DNA from: Brevinematales bacterium
GTDB taxonomy: Bacteria > Spirochaetota > Brevinematia > Brevinematales > GWF1-51-8
NCBI GenBank assembly: GCA_020059465.1
Contig: JAGVBZ010000037.1
Location: 33,315-97,314, forward strand
Length of the DNA: 64,000 bases
Reading direction: 5' to 3'
In this document: positions 17,233 through 27,801 of the stretch, piece by piece
Layout of the letters: every line of letters begins with the position of its first letter
Position numbering within the stretch: position 1 is the stretch's first letter
Position numbers and translations under genes: made by a program
Notes under the pieces: generated by a model
Seen by the model: only the letters and a program-made list of their open reading frames with translations
Told to the model about the DNA's origin: nothing
The model's database searches: none

Positions 17233-19797
17233 ATGCATGATTATACCGGGTTTACACCGACCGCACAAAAAGTCATTTCTATACTGTCACAGCAGGAAGC
17301 AAGACGTTTATTCAGCGAAGAACTGCTGCCCGAGCATTTATTCCTGGGGCTTCTGAGAGAGCCGGAAGGGGCGGGGGTACGGACGCTGTTATCGATTGGA
17401 ATAAATATTGACGATATCAAGCGCGAAGTGGAATTGACGCTCCGCAACCGCAGCGGAAATACCCTCACGTTGGGCGGAATCCCTATATCCAAACGGGTAA
17501 AACTTGTGCTCGATCTGTCCCGTCAGGAAGCAAAGACCATCGGGCATAACTATATCGGTACCGAGCATCTCCTGCTGGGCATACTTGCCGAAGACAACCC
17601 TGAAGCGATACTCCCGTTTCTGCTGGAAAACCGCAGTATCGACATCAATCAGGTAAGAAACACTGTTATAAAAACAGTCGGTTACGGTGAAATAAAGAAC
17701 TGGAAGAAAAAAAGAAAGGAGATCAAGACCCCATTCCTCGATAAGTTTTCACGCAACATCACCCAGATGGCGCTGGAGGGGAAGCTTGATCCCGTTATCG
17801 GGCGGCAGAAGGAAATTCAGCGGGTCATTCAGGTACTCAGCCGCCGTCAGAAAAACAATCCCATCCTGATCGGCGAACCCGGTGTAGGAAAGACAGCGAT
17901 AGTCGAGGGCATCGCCCAGATGATTATCACGAATTCGGTGCCGGAAAAACTGATTGATAAGCGTATTATGCTCCTCGATATGGGGCTTCTGGTCGCCGGT
18001 ACGAAATACCGCGGCGAATTCGAGGAACGGCTGAAAAATGTCGTCAAGGAGACGGAAGATTCTAACGACGTCATTCTGTTCATAGACGAAATCCATACGA
18101 TTCTGGGCGCGGGAAACGCCGAGGGCGCGCTCGATGCGTCCAATATGCTGAAACCGGCGCTTGCGCGCGGTCTGATACGGTGTATCGGCGCGACAACGTT
18201 CGATGAGTATAAGAAACGGATCGAGAAGGACAAGGCGCTCGTGCGGAGATTCCAGCCGATTGTGGTGGATGAGCCGGATGTGGACGGGACGATTGAAATA
18301 CTGTCCCGCATCAAATCGAAGTACGAGGCGCACCATAACGTCCGTTATACCGATAACGCGATACGCGCGGCCGTTCGCCTCTCGCACCGTTATATCACCG
18401 ACAGGCATCTGCCGGACAAGGCGATAGACGTGATAGACGAAGCCGGCGCGAATGCGTCCTCGCTGACAAGCAATAAACCTCAGGAATTGATCGATCTAGA
18501 AATAGAATTATCCAACCTTGAGAACAAGAAATCGGAATTTGTCCGCGGGCAGATATACGAACAGGCCGCCGATGTACGCGACCGGATACATTTGATCCGC
18601 GAGAAGTACGAGGAACTGAAGCAGGACTGGATTACCAATATTAAACGGGATACGGTGATTATCGACCAGAAAGAAATACAGAGGGTTCTATCGGTTATCA
18701 CGAATATCCCTATGTCGAATCTCGATGATGAGACCAGTTTCGAACGGTACTCGAAGATCGAGATGCATCTGGAGGCTTCGGTAAAGGGACAGGGCGAGGC
18801 GGTCGGGGTTGTTTCGAACGCCATCCATAAAAGTGTGGTGGGTTTCCGGGATATCAAGAAACCGATTGCGAGCTTCATTTTCCTCGGCCCGACCGGGGTA
18901 GGGAAAACGGAACTGGCGAAGTCGCTTGCGAAATTCATGTTCGGTACCGAAGATTCTCTGATACGTGTGGATATGAGCGAGTATATGGAACGTTTTAATG
19001 TATCGCGTATCCTTGGAGCGCCTCCCGGATATGTCGGGTACGAGTCGGGTGGAGAACTCACCGAAAAGATTCGCAGAAAACCGTATTCGGTGGTGCTGTT
19101 CGACGAGATCGAAAAGGCCAACCCGGATATCTTCAATATTTTCCTCCAGATATTAGACGAAGGCAAGGTCACGGATAGTCTGGGGAATAAAGTCAATTTC
19201 CGCAATACGATCATCATTTTTACCTCGAATATCGGGACAGAGCGTCTCTCACAGAAATCGATTATGGGGTTTGGGGATTCGGACGCGGATGAGACAAAAA
19301 AGAAGGAATATGTACTCGCTGAACTTAAGAAGAACCTTCGCCCGGAATTCCTGAACCGTATCGACGAGATCGTCGTCTTTAATACATTGGACGGAGATAT
19401 ACTCGAACAGATATTCGATAAAATGATCTATGACCTGAATGAATCGGTGGCCGTGCAGGGTGTGGCGTTTAAGGTCAGCCATGCCGTACGTTCGCATGTA
19501 ATCGAGACAGGTTTCGATATAAAATACGGCGCCCGGTCTCTGAGACGATCTATCAGCAGGTTGATCGAGATTCCAGCTTCCCAGAAGATGATCAACGAGA
19601 ATATGCGGATTGATCCTGAAAAGGAAAACCTGGAGCTTTATGTCGGAATGCATGCCGGAATCATCGACTTTAAGTTTAAACGGAATAAAATAAAAGACGA
19701 TGAAAAATCGGATATCGCAGTAAGAGAAAAAATCGGCAAAACACGTCCTATGAAAAAACGGACGACCGAAATGGGTGAAGAGGAATTGGTCAATTAG
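17233..19797 (+). CDS. clpC: ATP-dependent Clp protease ATP-binding subunit ClpC
   Basis: Double Clp_N, GEPGVGKT and GPTGVGKT Walker A motifs, UVR-type middle domain, MGF loop (KSIMGFG). Confidence 0.95.
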   Translation: MHDYTGFTPTAQKVISILSQQEARRLFSEELLPEHLFLGLLREPEGAGVRTLLSIGINIDDIKREVELTLRNRSGNTLTLGGIPISKRVKLVLDLSRQEAKTIGHNYIGTEHLLLGILAEDNPEAILPFLLENRSIDINQVRNTVIKTVGYGEIKNWKKKRKEIKTPFLDKFSRNITQMALEGKLDPVIGRQKEIQRVIQVLSRRQKNNPILIGEPGVGKTAIVEGIAQMIITNSVPEKLIDKRIMLLDMGLLVAGTKYRGEFEERLKNVVKETEDSNDVILFIDEIHTILGAGNAEGALDASNMLKPALARGLIRCIGATTFDEYKKRIEKDKALVRRFQPIVVDEPDVDGTIEILSRIKSKYEAHHNVRYTDNAIRAAVRLSHRYITDRHLPDKAIDVIDEAGANASSLTSNKPQELIDLEIELSNLENKKSEFVRGQIYEQAADVRDRIHLIREKYEELKQDWITNIKRDTVIIDQKEIQRVLSVITNIPMSNLDDETSFERYSKIEMHLEASVKGQGEAVGVVSNAIHKSVVGFRDIKKPIASFIFLGPTGVGKTELAKSLAKFMFGTEDSLIRVDMSEYMERFNVSRILGAPPGYVGYESGGELTEKIRRKPYSVVLFDEIEKANPDIFNIFLQILDEGKVTDSLGNKVNFRNTIIIFTSNIGTERLSQKSIMGFGDSDADETKKKEYVLAELKKNLRPEFLNRIDEIVVFNTLDGDILEQIFDKMIYDLNESVAVQGVAFKVSHAVRSHVIETGFDIKYGARSLRRSISRLIEIPASQKMINENMRIDPEKENLELYVGMHAGIIDFKFKRNKIKDDEKSDIAVREKIGKTRPMKKRTTEMGEEELVN

Positions 19798-19855
19798 TGA
19801 TTTAGATTTTCTATAGTTAGGGATTAAATTAAACTGAAGGTAAGAGGAGGATCAG

Positions 19856-20428
19856 ATGTCATCTCTTTTAATGGCTTTAATTTTTTTAGCAGTAGCAGCA
19901 GGTTTGTTTTTTCTTGCGAGAATAGCTGTAAAGCGTCCGCGCGGCGATAATTGGGGCGGGATTGTAATGGCGTTTGCGATTATGAGCGGCGTCACGGCTC
20001 TGATACTTTTAATCGTTTCGATCGGATCTTTAGTCGGCGCGAAGAATTATGTAGTGGAGATTCGTTCTTCTGTGAGCCGTTTCACTGTCCTGTTGAAAGA
20101 TGGGAACGAAAAAGTGAAGAACGCGGCCAACCCGAATGAAGCAATAAATACCATCAACAGTACGATTGAGAAATATAAGGATGAAATGTCGGTATACAAT
20201 AGTCTTGTCAATAAAGCGGTAGGGCCCGGTAAGGAACTTTCGGTCGAAAAGTTCCAGAAGATGATACAGCCCGGTTCCGATTCATCTATTCCTATCGACG
20301 GTAAGATAAAAGCTGTCATCGATTTTACCAATTCGATTAATGAAGCCATCGTCAAGTTTGCTAAAGACGCGACAGGCTCCGCAGAGATGAAGGATTCTTA
20401 CTCAAAGTTTAAAGCTTTATTAAAATAG
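19856..20428 (+). CDS. Hypothetical membrane protein with two TM helices
   Basis: Two N-terminal hydrophobic helices followed by a helical domain; SD aggagg. Confidence 0.65.
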   Translation: MSSLLMALIFLAVAAGLFFLARIAVKRPRGDNWGGIVMAFAIMSGVTALILLIVSIGSLVGAKNYVVEIRSSVSRFTVLLKDGNEKVKNAANPNEAINTINSTIEKYKDEMSVYNSLVNKAVGPGKELSVEKFQKMIQPGSDSSIPIDGKIKAVIDFTNSINEAIVKFAKDATGSAEMKDSYSKFKALLK

Positions 20429-20494
20429 TATTTTTCGTGTCACTGGTGTATTGCGGACATTAAATCTACATAACGATAGGGTTGGAGGAAATTT

Positions 20495-20932
20495 ATGAAA
20501 AGAGTTTTCGGATTAGGAGTAATATTTGCCTCGATGATCATGCTATTTTCATGCGGCAGTGCTGTCGATAGCGCTCAGAAGGATATGAAAGCCGCTGTTG
20601 ATAAAATGACGGGGATTATCAAGGACGGGACTGTAAAGGTGAAATCGGTCAAAGGGTCATCGGAGATTGCCGGTTTTATCAACGCGACTACCGATGAAGC
20701 GAAAAAATGTATCGGCGATTATAATACTGTCGTCGAAAAGAACCAGTTAACCCCTGAGCAGAAGGTTAAAATTGAAGAAAGTCTTAAGGATTCTATGGCT
20801 GAAAAAATCAACGCTATGAACGATTTCCACAAAGCGATAGGCGATGCCATTATGATGCTATCGACCAATCAGATTGGAATTGCAGAAGTTCAGAGCGCTT
20901 TGGAAAACTCAAAGGCTGTGCTGAATTTCTAA
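20495..20932 (+). CDS. Hypothetical lipoprotein, helical
   Basis: MKRVFGLGVIFASMIMLFSCGSAVD lipobox. Confidence 0.72.
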   Translation: MKRVFGLGVIFASMIMLFSCGSAVDSAQKDMKAAVDKMTGIIKDGTVKVKSVKGSSEIAGFINATTDEAKKCIGDYNTVVEKNQLTPEQKVKIEESLKDSMAEKINAMNDFHKAIGDAIMMLSTNQIGIAEVQSALENSKAVLNF

Positions 20933-21026
20933 AAGCCACCGCTTATTTTGATAATAATCGGAATTCAACTTGACAATTGCTTACCGGGGGATTAAGATAT
21001 TATAATTCGATTAGGGCGGTATATCA

Positions 21027-22457
21027 ATGAAAGTTATAATAAAATCGATATGCGCGGTTTTTATTCTGATTGTGCTATCGGTTCTCAGTTATTCCCAACA
21101 ACCCGGCAGTTCAATTCCCGGAGGCCCTCCCGGAATTGAACCGATTGATTCCTCCGGCGGGGGGGCGGGAACGAGTATTATTCAGATCAAGGGTAAGCTA
21201 ATCGAGCAGCTAAAGGGTGAATTTTCCGGGACGTTTCAGGGAATGCCGCTGAAGGATGTGGTTGCTAATTTTTCCATGCAGTCCGGCCTGAATTTTATTG
21301 TCAGCCCGAATGTGAACGCTCAGGTGACTGCATCGTTTAAGAACGCTTCGTTGAAAGATGCGTTTTTATCGGTACTATCTACCCACGGGATATACTATCT
21401 CGAACAGGGAAATATTGTAAAAATATTATCGCTCGCTGAGTATAAGAGTGAACTGCAGAAATCCTTCCTGATTACTAAAACTTATGACGCCTCTATTATC
21501 GATCTAAAAAACTTTGTGTCGGTAATCAAACCGCTTCTTACTCCCGGTGTAGGGAGTGTCACCATAGACGCTCAGTCCTCGAAAATTATTATTGTGGATG
21601 TTCCGGATAATTTCGGACGTATCGACCAATTATTTACCGTTGTCTCATCGCTTCCCAAGATGGTGATTATTGAAACTAAAATGGTACAGGTCGATCTTGA
21701 GGATAAGGATGAAGTCGGAATTCGATGGGAGGCATTGAACCTCGGCGATGCGGTAAACCTGAGTTTTCTCTTCGCGCCTCAAACCGGGGTCGGACAGAGC
21801 GGAGAGAAGTTCAATGCATCCGCCAGTAAGACCTTCTCTGATTCTCATATCGGTGTGGATGCGCTTATTTCCGCCTTAGCGCATAATTATCACTTAAAGC
21901 TAATTTCACAACCGCAGGTATTAGCGATCAATCGCGGCAGCGCGATGATACATATCGGTAGTAAAGTCCCATATATAAAAAGCATTGTTAAGAATCAGAC
22001 ATCCCTCGATTTGACCTCGCAGGTTGAGTTTCTTGATGTGGGTATTATGCTTAAGGTTGAGCCGACAATTACTCCCGCGGGGGAGGTGAAACTAACGTTG
22101 GTCGGTGAAATGAGCTCCTATCAAACAATTGCCATTACCGCGACGGAAAACGCCCCGAAGAAAATCACTACCGAGTTTTCATGCGATGCCATCGCGAAGG
22201 ACGGGCAGACGATTATTATCGGCGGGCTGATACGCACCGAGGTAACAAGCGATGTAAACGCAGTACCGATACTCGGCGAAATTCCCATTCTCCGGTACCT
22301 TTTTTCTCATTCCGTGGAAACAGTCACCCGTTCGGAGCTGGTTATTTTTCTGACACCCCATATTGTGGATATCAACATGAATAAAACCGGCTTGAACAAA
22401 GTTTCACCTGACGTATTGAAAGAAGCGGGGTTGACCAATATCACGGAAATGAAGTGA
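21027..22457 (+). CDS. Secretin (type II secretion / type IV pilus, GspD/PilQ-like)
   Basis: N-domains (PLKDVVANFSMQSGLNFIVSPNVNAQVTASFKNASLKDAFLSVL) and secretin signature VPILGEIPILRYLFSHSVETVTRSELVIFLTPHIV. Confidence 0.92.
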   Translation: MKVIIKSICAVFILIVLSVLSYSQQPGSSIPGGPPGIEPIDSSGGGAGTSIIQIKGKLIEQLKGEFSGTFQGMPLKDVVANFSMQSGLNFIVSPNVNAQVTASFKNASLKDAFLSVLSTHGIYYLEQGNIVKILSLAEYKSELQKSFLITKTYDASIIDLKNFVSVIKPLLTPGVGSVTIDAQSSKIIIVDVPDNFGRIDQLFTVVSSLPKMVIIETKMVQVDLEDKDEVGIRWEALNLGDAVNLSFLFAPQTGVGQSGEKFNASASKTFSDSHIGVDALISALAHNYHLKLISQPQVLAINRGSAMIHIGSKVPYIKSIVKNQTSLDLTSQVEFLDVGIMLKVEPTITPAGEVKLTLVGEMSSYQTIAITATENAPKKITTEFSCDAIAKDGQTIIIGGLIRTEVTSDVNAVPILGEIPILRYLFSHSVETVTRSELVIFLTPHIVDINMNKTGLNKVSPDVLKEAGLTNITEMK

Positions 22458-22459
22458 TC

Positions 22460-24421
22460 ATGAAACGCTTTCGTTCTTCCATTTCGGCAATATCTCTGGT
22501 CACAACAGGCATACTCCTGTTGATGGCTGTATCGATTATGACTATCGCCCAATTTTCTTTTTTCAGCACTCTTCATGATGCGGAGGGGGCGAGGGGAAAC
22601 TGGTTTCTCATGGGGCGTGTGCAGGAATACTTCGATTATCTGATACAGGGAAAAAGTCCTCTCAAAACAGGTCTCTTTAAACAAACCGAAAAGCTGGAAG
22701 GAATTGAACAAGCCTATTCGTTTGATATTAAAAGAATAGGGAAGGACCTTTATTCCCTTACTGCATCGATGAACTGGAAAAATCAAGTCCCTCTTAAAAT
22801 TACGGTCGAATTCTCGCGCCTTAATCTTTTCAATTATGTATGGTTTTATAACTGTGATAAAACCGCAGATATTGTTCAGGATATGATCGTTGTGGGGGAT
22901 ATTGCGGTCAGAGGAAATCTTACAATCAATTCTACCGATGGGGGAAGTTCCCTTTATTGGTATTCGTCACCGAGCTATACTCCCAAGATTGAATACTCAC
23001 AGAACCCTCCCGAAATGAAACCGATATATTTTGAGAAGGATTTGCAGGAAATGGTTCAGGCGCAGTATCTCAGCGCAAACTTTACTCCCCGGGATGTTCC
23101 ATACAGCGCATCGCTTTCTAAGAACGAAACGCTTGCTACTGTTATTCCTCCCGGATTTGCGTCGGTATGGCAGAATTATATCCGATATGTAGAACCCTCT
23201 TGGATGATAAGGGATTTGGCGTTCTTTGATACCAAGAGCATAATCAATACCGTTTCAAGCTGGAAGGAATTGCTGGCGTTTGGTAACGGATACATGACGC
23301 GATTCCCTGTGGACAGCAGTCTGATTTATCATGTCTATGTTAAAAAGACCGGATCGAATGCAAAGTATCAGTTAATATTTACACCCGATTACGCCTATTA
23401 TTACGGGCCGCAAGGGCCGGATATGTTTTTCGGAGTGGAGAATAAGCGGTTGGTACTGAAGGCCTCAGAGAAGGCTATTCCCCTCTTTTTTCCGGAGGAG
23501 GCATACCGCTTCTTCGGGTACTACGGTATCGGCAGCGTGCTCTGGTCTTATATTTCGCTCGACGAGGAAGTGGATACGGTTTATCTTGAGGAAGCCACGC
23601 CCGAGAATCATCTTCTACAGGGCGTTGATTACGATTACTATCCTGCTCAGAAGGTTGTAAAAATCCTGACATCGGCTTTCTATAAAAAATATACACAGGA
23701 CATAGGGAAGGGCGACAGCCAGAAAATGGGTTTCAACTTTAAATCGATGAATGGACGGATATTTTTCTATCTTGGCGGGAAGAGGACCACGGCGTTCTCC
23801 AGCTTCGGCGATCAGGTTATTTTCGACAATCCTCCCTCATTAGGGACGGCGGTTCAGGTCGTGCAGGATCCTCCACCGTTTTTCCTGAAGAAAGCTCCGC
23901 CGGGTGAAAACTGCGGAGTGTTTATCGACCTCAACGAGGAAGCGGTATCGCTTGATTTAGGCGAAATTCAGAATTACCCGCAGAACGGCGTCATTATGGC
24001 AACAGTACCTCTGATCATCAAAGGCACAGCGCATTCGCCGCTTGTGATTATCTCCACCCGCAATATCTATCTGATTAATATTAACCCCGAAAAGACGGGC
24101 GAACCTGTCATGGTGGTTTCGGGATCGGGGGTATGGTTATACCGTCCTAAAATGCCGACGAAGAGCGACCTGTATAAATGCATCGTATATACGCCGTTAG
24201 ATGATCTTTATTCCATATCGGAATCGGGAGAGTATAATAATTATCCCGTTACGGTCTACGGAAGTGTTATCTATACGGGGGAAGGGGTTCACAACGCGAT
24301 GAAAATCCCCATGTTTGAGAAAAACTATATTTATTACCGGGGAATTCTGAATTATTTAGATAAGGAACCGTTTTCATACTTTCCGATGCCGGTCGATATC
24401 CGCAGTATCAAGAAAGACTGA
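22460..24421 (+). CDS. Hypothetical membrane-anchored exported protein coupled to the secretin gene
   Basis: N-terminal TM helix (ISLVTTGILLLMAVSIMTIAQF); starts 2 nt after the secretin stop. Confidence 0.65.
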   Translation: MKRFRSSISAISLVTTGILLLMAVSIMTIAQFSFFSTLHDAEGARGNWFLMGRVQEYFDYLIQGKSPLKTGLFKQTEKLEGIEQAYSFDIKRIGKDLYSLTASMNWKNQVPLKITVEFSRLNLFNYVWFYNCDKTADIVQDMIVVGDIAVRGNLTINSTDGGSSLYWYSSPSYTPKIEYSQNPPEMKPIYFEKDLQEMVQAQYLSANFTPRDVPYSASLSKNETLATVIPPGFASVWQNYIRYVEPSWMIRDLAFFDTKSIINTVSSWKELLAFGNGYMTRFPVDSSLIYHVYVKKTGSNAKYQLIFTPDYAYYYGPQGPDMFFGVENKRLVLKASEKAIPLFFPEEAYRFFGYYGIGSVLWSYISLDEEVDTVYLEEATPENHLLQGVDYDYYPAQKVVKILTSAFYKKYTQDIGKGDSQKMGFNFKSMNGRIFFYLGGKRTTAFSSFGDQVIFDNPPSLGTAVQVVQDPPPFFLKKAPPGENCGVFIDLNEEAVSLDLGEIQNYPQNGVIMATVPLIIKGTAHSPLVIISTRNIYLININPEKTGEPVMVVSGSGVWLYRPKMPTKSDLYKCIVYTPLDDLYSISESGEYNNYPVTVYGSVIYTGEGVHNAMKIPMFEKNYIYYRGILNYLDKEPFSYFPMPVDIRSIKKD

Positions 24422-26150
24422 TCCGTTCCGATTTGGCGAGTACGTAGCGTACTTTTTTTAACGCTGCCCGGGCATCCCCGTATAAATTCTGCCAACCTTC
24501 GATTAAGTCTACCGAAAGTTTGTCTTCTCCCGTCGATGATTCCATGATCCTTTCGATGGAATCCTGCATTACAAGTTCGATAAACCTGCTGACAGCATTT
24601 CCCTCCTTCAGCGCAGTCAATACCGCGCGGTCGAATTCGTTCATCGCCCTGAACTGTGGGGATATATCTTTTCCCTGCCTGAATAACGCCATCGCCTGGT
24701 TCGAAGCGGCATACGCGCGTTCGGCGGCAGGAATAAGCGAATCGCAGGCGGAGATTACCGATCGGAGATACTCGATATAGGGCGCCGGATCGGAAGGGGT
24801 AAAATTTATAGCAGAAGATTTATCGATCGGCTCACGCAGGAATTCGTCGGCGGTTTCTTTCAACGGGAGATGGCGTGCGCCGGGTATGAACGCCCCTCCC
24901 TCAGTTGCGTTAATTACAGGTACGTTCGTGACCGCGATTTCACGTTTGAACCACTCGAGAAAGGTGAGGAATTTCCTGTCCGTCACTACTTTTCCGCCCG
25001 AGTATCCGTCGATGGAAATCTGGTCGGACAGGATAAGAGTCCGCGCATGATAGCTTTCGTATGTATGAAACTTATCGATTTTATAGAAAAAATAATCCTC
25101 GAGAACGTTGCCCCGGAAATGGGTCTTTTTTTCGGAATAGGCTAGATCCTGACCTGCAAGGATTATCGGAGAGCATCCAAGGAAACGCGCGAAATCGAAG
25201 GCATTTGTCGATACGGAACCGCCGGACATTAAATCTCCCTTCGCGCCCCAATAACCGGATAACTCCCGGTAGATAGGAAAAAACGAATCGTACAGCAAAG
25301 TCTGCGCAGGGAGGTACTTCGCAAACGTCAGGAACGACCCGGCAGCGTCGATAACAAGTGTCGTATCAGTCCGGCCTGAGTAGAGCAGGAATAAAGCGTT
25401 TTTATCCTGCGGGTCTGCGGATACGGTAAAATCGGGGGAAATGCCGTTCCCTGCAAGCATGGGCAGAGCGGTATCGGTCGCAATGATGACCATCCTGTCC
25501 GAGTACCGGCGTATCGCATCTATATTTTTTGCGAGCGAAGGCCCCGCCCCGACAATCAGCCCCGGCTTTCCATGAAACGGATGTTTGAGATGAGCGATTC
25601 CCGGCGCTGTAAAATGGAACGGAAAGTTTTTTATCAGGTTGCGGAGCCAAATCATCCGGAACCGTTTCAGGGTGTTTTTATTGATCTGGCGTTTGGAAAG
25701 ATATGCGGTGAGGATTCCTTCCATACCGGAAAACTCGTCGGGAAACAGGACGGCATAAGGGCGGTGCAGGTAGTAATTTAACTCCCGGACGTTGTGAGAT
25801 TCGAGGAACGGCACGATATCTTCCGTCCGGTTTATGAAATGAACTCGATCAAGTTGAAGCAGGGATTTATTCGATGGAAGTGATTTTGCTATATCAAGGA
25901 TGTCAGGGCATGGATCATATATGATGAGGTTACCCTCCGATTTCTTCAGGAATGTGTCCGCCACATATCCGAGCCCCAAACCCGCAATAAACGTCCATTC
26001 CATTTCGGAATTGAAACGCGAGACAACCCTTTCGGCCTCCTTGTACGGCTGAATCGAATGCATAGTAACCGAAGTATCTCCGCGAGTTACCCTGATGTTT
26101 GCCGTATTGTCGCGGGTCTCGAACCGCTCGATCTTTATTTCAGTATTCAT
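24408..26150 (-). CDS. DUF115 / MptE-like protein (motility-associated factor family)
   Basis: HPFHGKPGLIVGAGPSLAKNIDAIRRYSDRMVIIATDTALPMLAGNGISPDFTVSADPQ. Confidence 0.87.
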   Translation of the reverse strand: MNTEIKIERFETRDNTANIRVTRGDTSVTMHSIQPYKEAERVVSRFNSEMEWTFIAGLGLGYVADTFLKKSEGNLIIYDPCPDILDIAKSLPSNKSLLQLDRVHFINRTEDIVPFLESHNVRELNYYLHRPYAVLFPDEFSGMEGILTAYLSKRQINKNTLKRFRMIWLRNLIKNFPFHFTAPGIAHLKHPFHGKPGLIVGAGPSLAKNIDAIRRYSDRMVIIATDTALPMLAGNGISPDFTVSADPQDKNALFLLYSGRTDTTLVIDAAGSFLTFAKYLPAQTLLYDSFFPIYRELSGYWGAKGDLMSGGSVSTNAFDFARFLGCSPIILAGQDLAYSEKKTHFRGNVLEDYFFYKIDKFHTYESYHARTLILSDQISIDGYSGGKVVTDRKFLTFLEWFKREIAVTNVPVINATEGGAFIPGARHLPLKETADEFLREPIDKSSAINFTPSDPAPYIEYLRSVISACDSLIPAAERAYAASNQAMALFRQGKDISPQFRAMNEFDRAVLTALKEGNAVSRFIELVMQDSIERIMESSTGEDKLSVDLIEGWQNLYGDARAALKKVRYVLAKSERISLS

Positions 26151-26158
26151 TGTTCTTC

Positions 26159-27751
26159 CTATAGATAGGAGGTGGAAATGATAATACGCCTGACAATGTT
26201 CGCGAATACCGGCGCCGCAACCGCGCCGCCGGTATGTTCCGGTGCGTGGGGACGGTTCACTGTTACTACGATAACCAGTTTGGGGTTATCGGCGGGGACA
26301 AATCCGATAAATACGGCATTATACAAATCGGTATAGTACCCGGCGCCGCCCTTCTTTGCAACCTGTCCGGTACCGGTCTTTCCCGCAATAGCAATCCCTT
26401 CGACCTGCGCTTTGATGGCGGTTCCCTGTTCGCTGACGACCGTCTTCAGCATTGTGAGAGTCTTAGCGCAGACATCCTGCGATAGAACCGGGATTTCGAT
26501 TGTTTTCGGCATGTATAAATCTATACCGGATGGGTCTTTAACGGAACGGACTATGACGGGGTTTTTATAGACTCCCCCGCCCGCGATAACGCATGCCGCC
26601 GCCGCAAGCTGAAGGGTAGTCACACCGATCTCCTGTCCGATTGCAAGCATGTATTTCGAAAGGTATGACCATAGATTAACTGGGCGAAGGATACCCGATT
26701 CCATGCCGGTCAGCGGGATCAATGGCATACTTCCGAACCCGAGACTCCTCAGATAATCGTAGTACTGTTTTTTCTGGAAATGAGCCGCGACCTGCACCAT
26801 TCCTACATTTATAGATTTCTGCAGGATCCCGGTCAGATCGACGTTCCCGTAGATTGCCGGGGATGTAAAAAAGTAATCTCCGACTTGGTATTCCTTACCG
26901 CAGTAATAGGTGGGGCTTTGCGGCGATGCGGTCTTCTGGTTTAAAGCGTTCGCTGCGGTAAATATTTTCATGACTGAGCCGGGCTCATATATCTCTGAGA
27001 CAGCGGCCGGACGGATGGTATTCGATTTGATAGTAGAGAAATCGTTCGGGTCGTATGTCGGGAAATTTGCCATTGCGATCACTTCACGTGTCTCGACATT
27101 CATTACAACTACGCTGCCCATCTCGGCTTCGAACTGCAGAACACCGTTTTTTATTTCATCATAGATAATGGCGCAGACGAACGGATCGATTGAGGTGTAA
27201 ACCGAGTTTCCTTTATCCAGATAGGAATTGAAATGATACTCGATGCCCCCGAGACCCTGGTTATCAATTCCGACAAAACCGAGCATTGAGCCGGTATACC
27301 AATACGGATAAAAACGCCCCTGTTCCTCGACAACACCAAGTTCGTCTTCTTTAATCGCTTTTTTATTCTTTAATTCGGCAATCAGCTTGTCCATGACCTG
27401 TTTTTCACTAGGCGTAATTTTTCGCTTCAGCCAGACAAACCCTTTTTCTTTATAGAGCGCTTTTAAATCGTCCTTCGAGAGGAAGTTCAATTGAATTAAA
27501 ATCTTATAAAGGTAGTCGCGCATTTGGGGCGAAAGCTGATCGGGGCGGGCATATAACGAGAAAGAAGGGGAATACAGCGCAAGTTCTTTACCGTTGACGT
27601 CGTAAATCGAACCGCGCTTAGGTTCAATACTGGACATGGTTTTTAAGCGGGAATCCGGGAAAAAGGCGACGGTTATCAAACGGATTAGCAGAATGATAAA
27701 AAAGAACACGAAGAAAAAAATTACAAGGCCGACCCTTCCCTTCTGCATCAC
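26159..27751 (-). CDS. Penicillin-binding transpeptidase (FtsI/SpoVD-like)
   Basis: EPKRGSIYDVNGKELA, SxxK (EPGSVMKIF), SIN, KTGTGQ; N-terminal TM helix. Confidence 0.93.
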   Translation of the reverse strand: MMQKGRVGLVIFFFVFFFIILLIRLITVAFFPDSRLKTMSSIEPKRGSIYDVNGKELALYSPSFSLYARPDQLSPQMRDYLYKILIQLNFLSKDDLKALYKEKGFVWLKRKITPSEKQVMDKLIAELKNKKAIKEDELGVVEEQGRFYPYWYTGSMLGFVGIDNQGLGGIEYHFNSYLDKGNSVYTSIDPFVCAIIYDEIKNGVLQFEAEMGSVVVMNVETREVIAMANFPTYDPNDFSTIKSNTIRPAAVSEIYEPGSVMKIFTAANALNQKTASPQSPTYYCGKEYQVGDYFFTSPAIYGNVDLTGILQKSINVGMVQVAAHFQKKQYYDYLRSLGFGSMPLIPLTGMESGILRPVNLWSYLSKYMLAIGQEIGVTTLQLAAAACVIAGGGVYKNPVIVRSVKDPSGIDLYMPKTIEIPVLSQDVCAKTLTMLKTVVSEQGTAIKAQVEGIAIAGKTGTGQVAKKGGAGYYTDLYNAVFIGFVPADNPKLVIVVTVNRPHAPEHTGGAVAAPVFANIVRRIIISTSYL

Positions 27752-27801
27752 TTACTCCCGCACTATTATAAGAGGTAAGATAGGAAATATCTAATTTCGG
27801 G

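Noticed and set aside
17749-18408. Minus-strand ORF of 219 aa (and neighbours 17847..18314, 18480..19217)
   Set aside because: Antisense to conserved ClpC AAA+ coding sequence; no domain signature.
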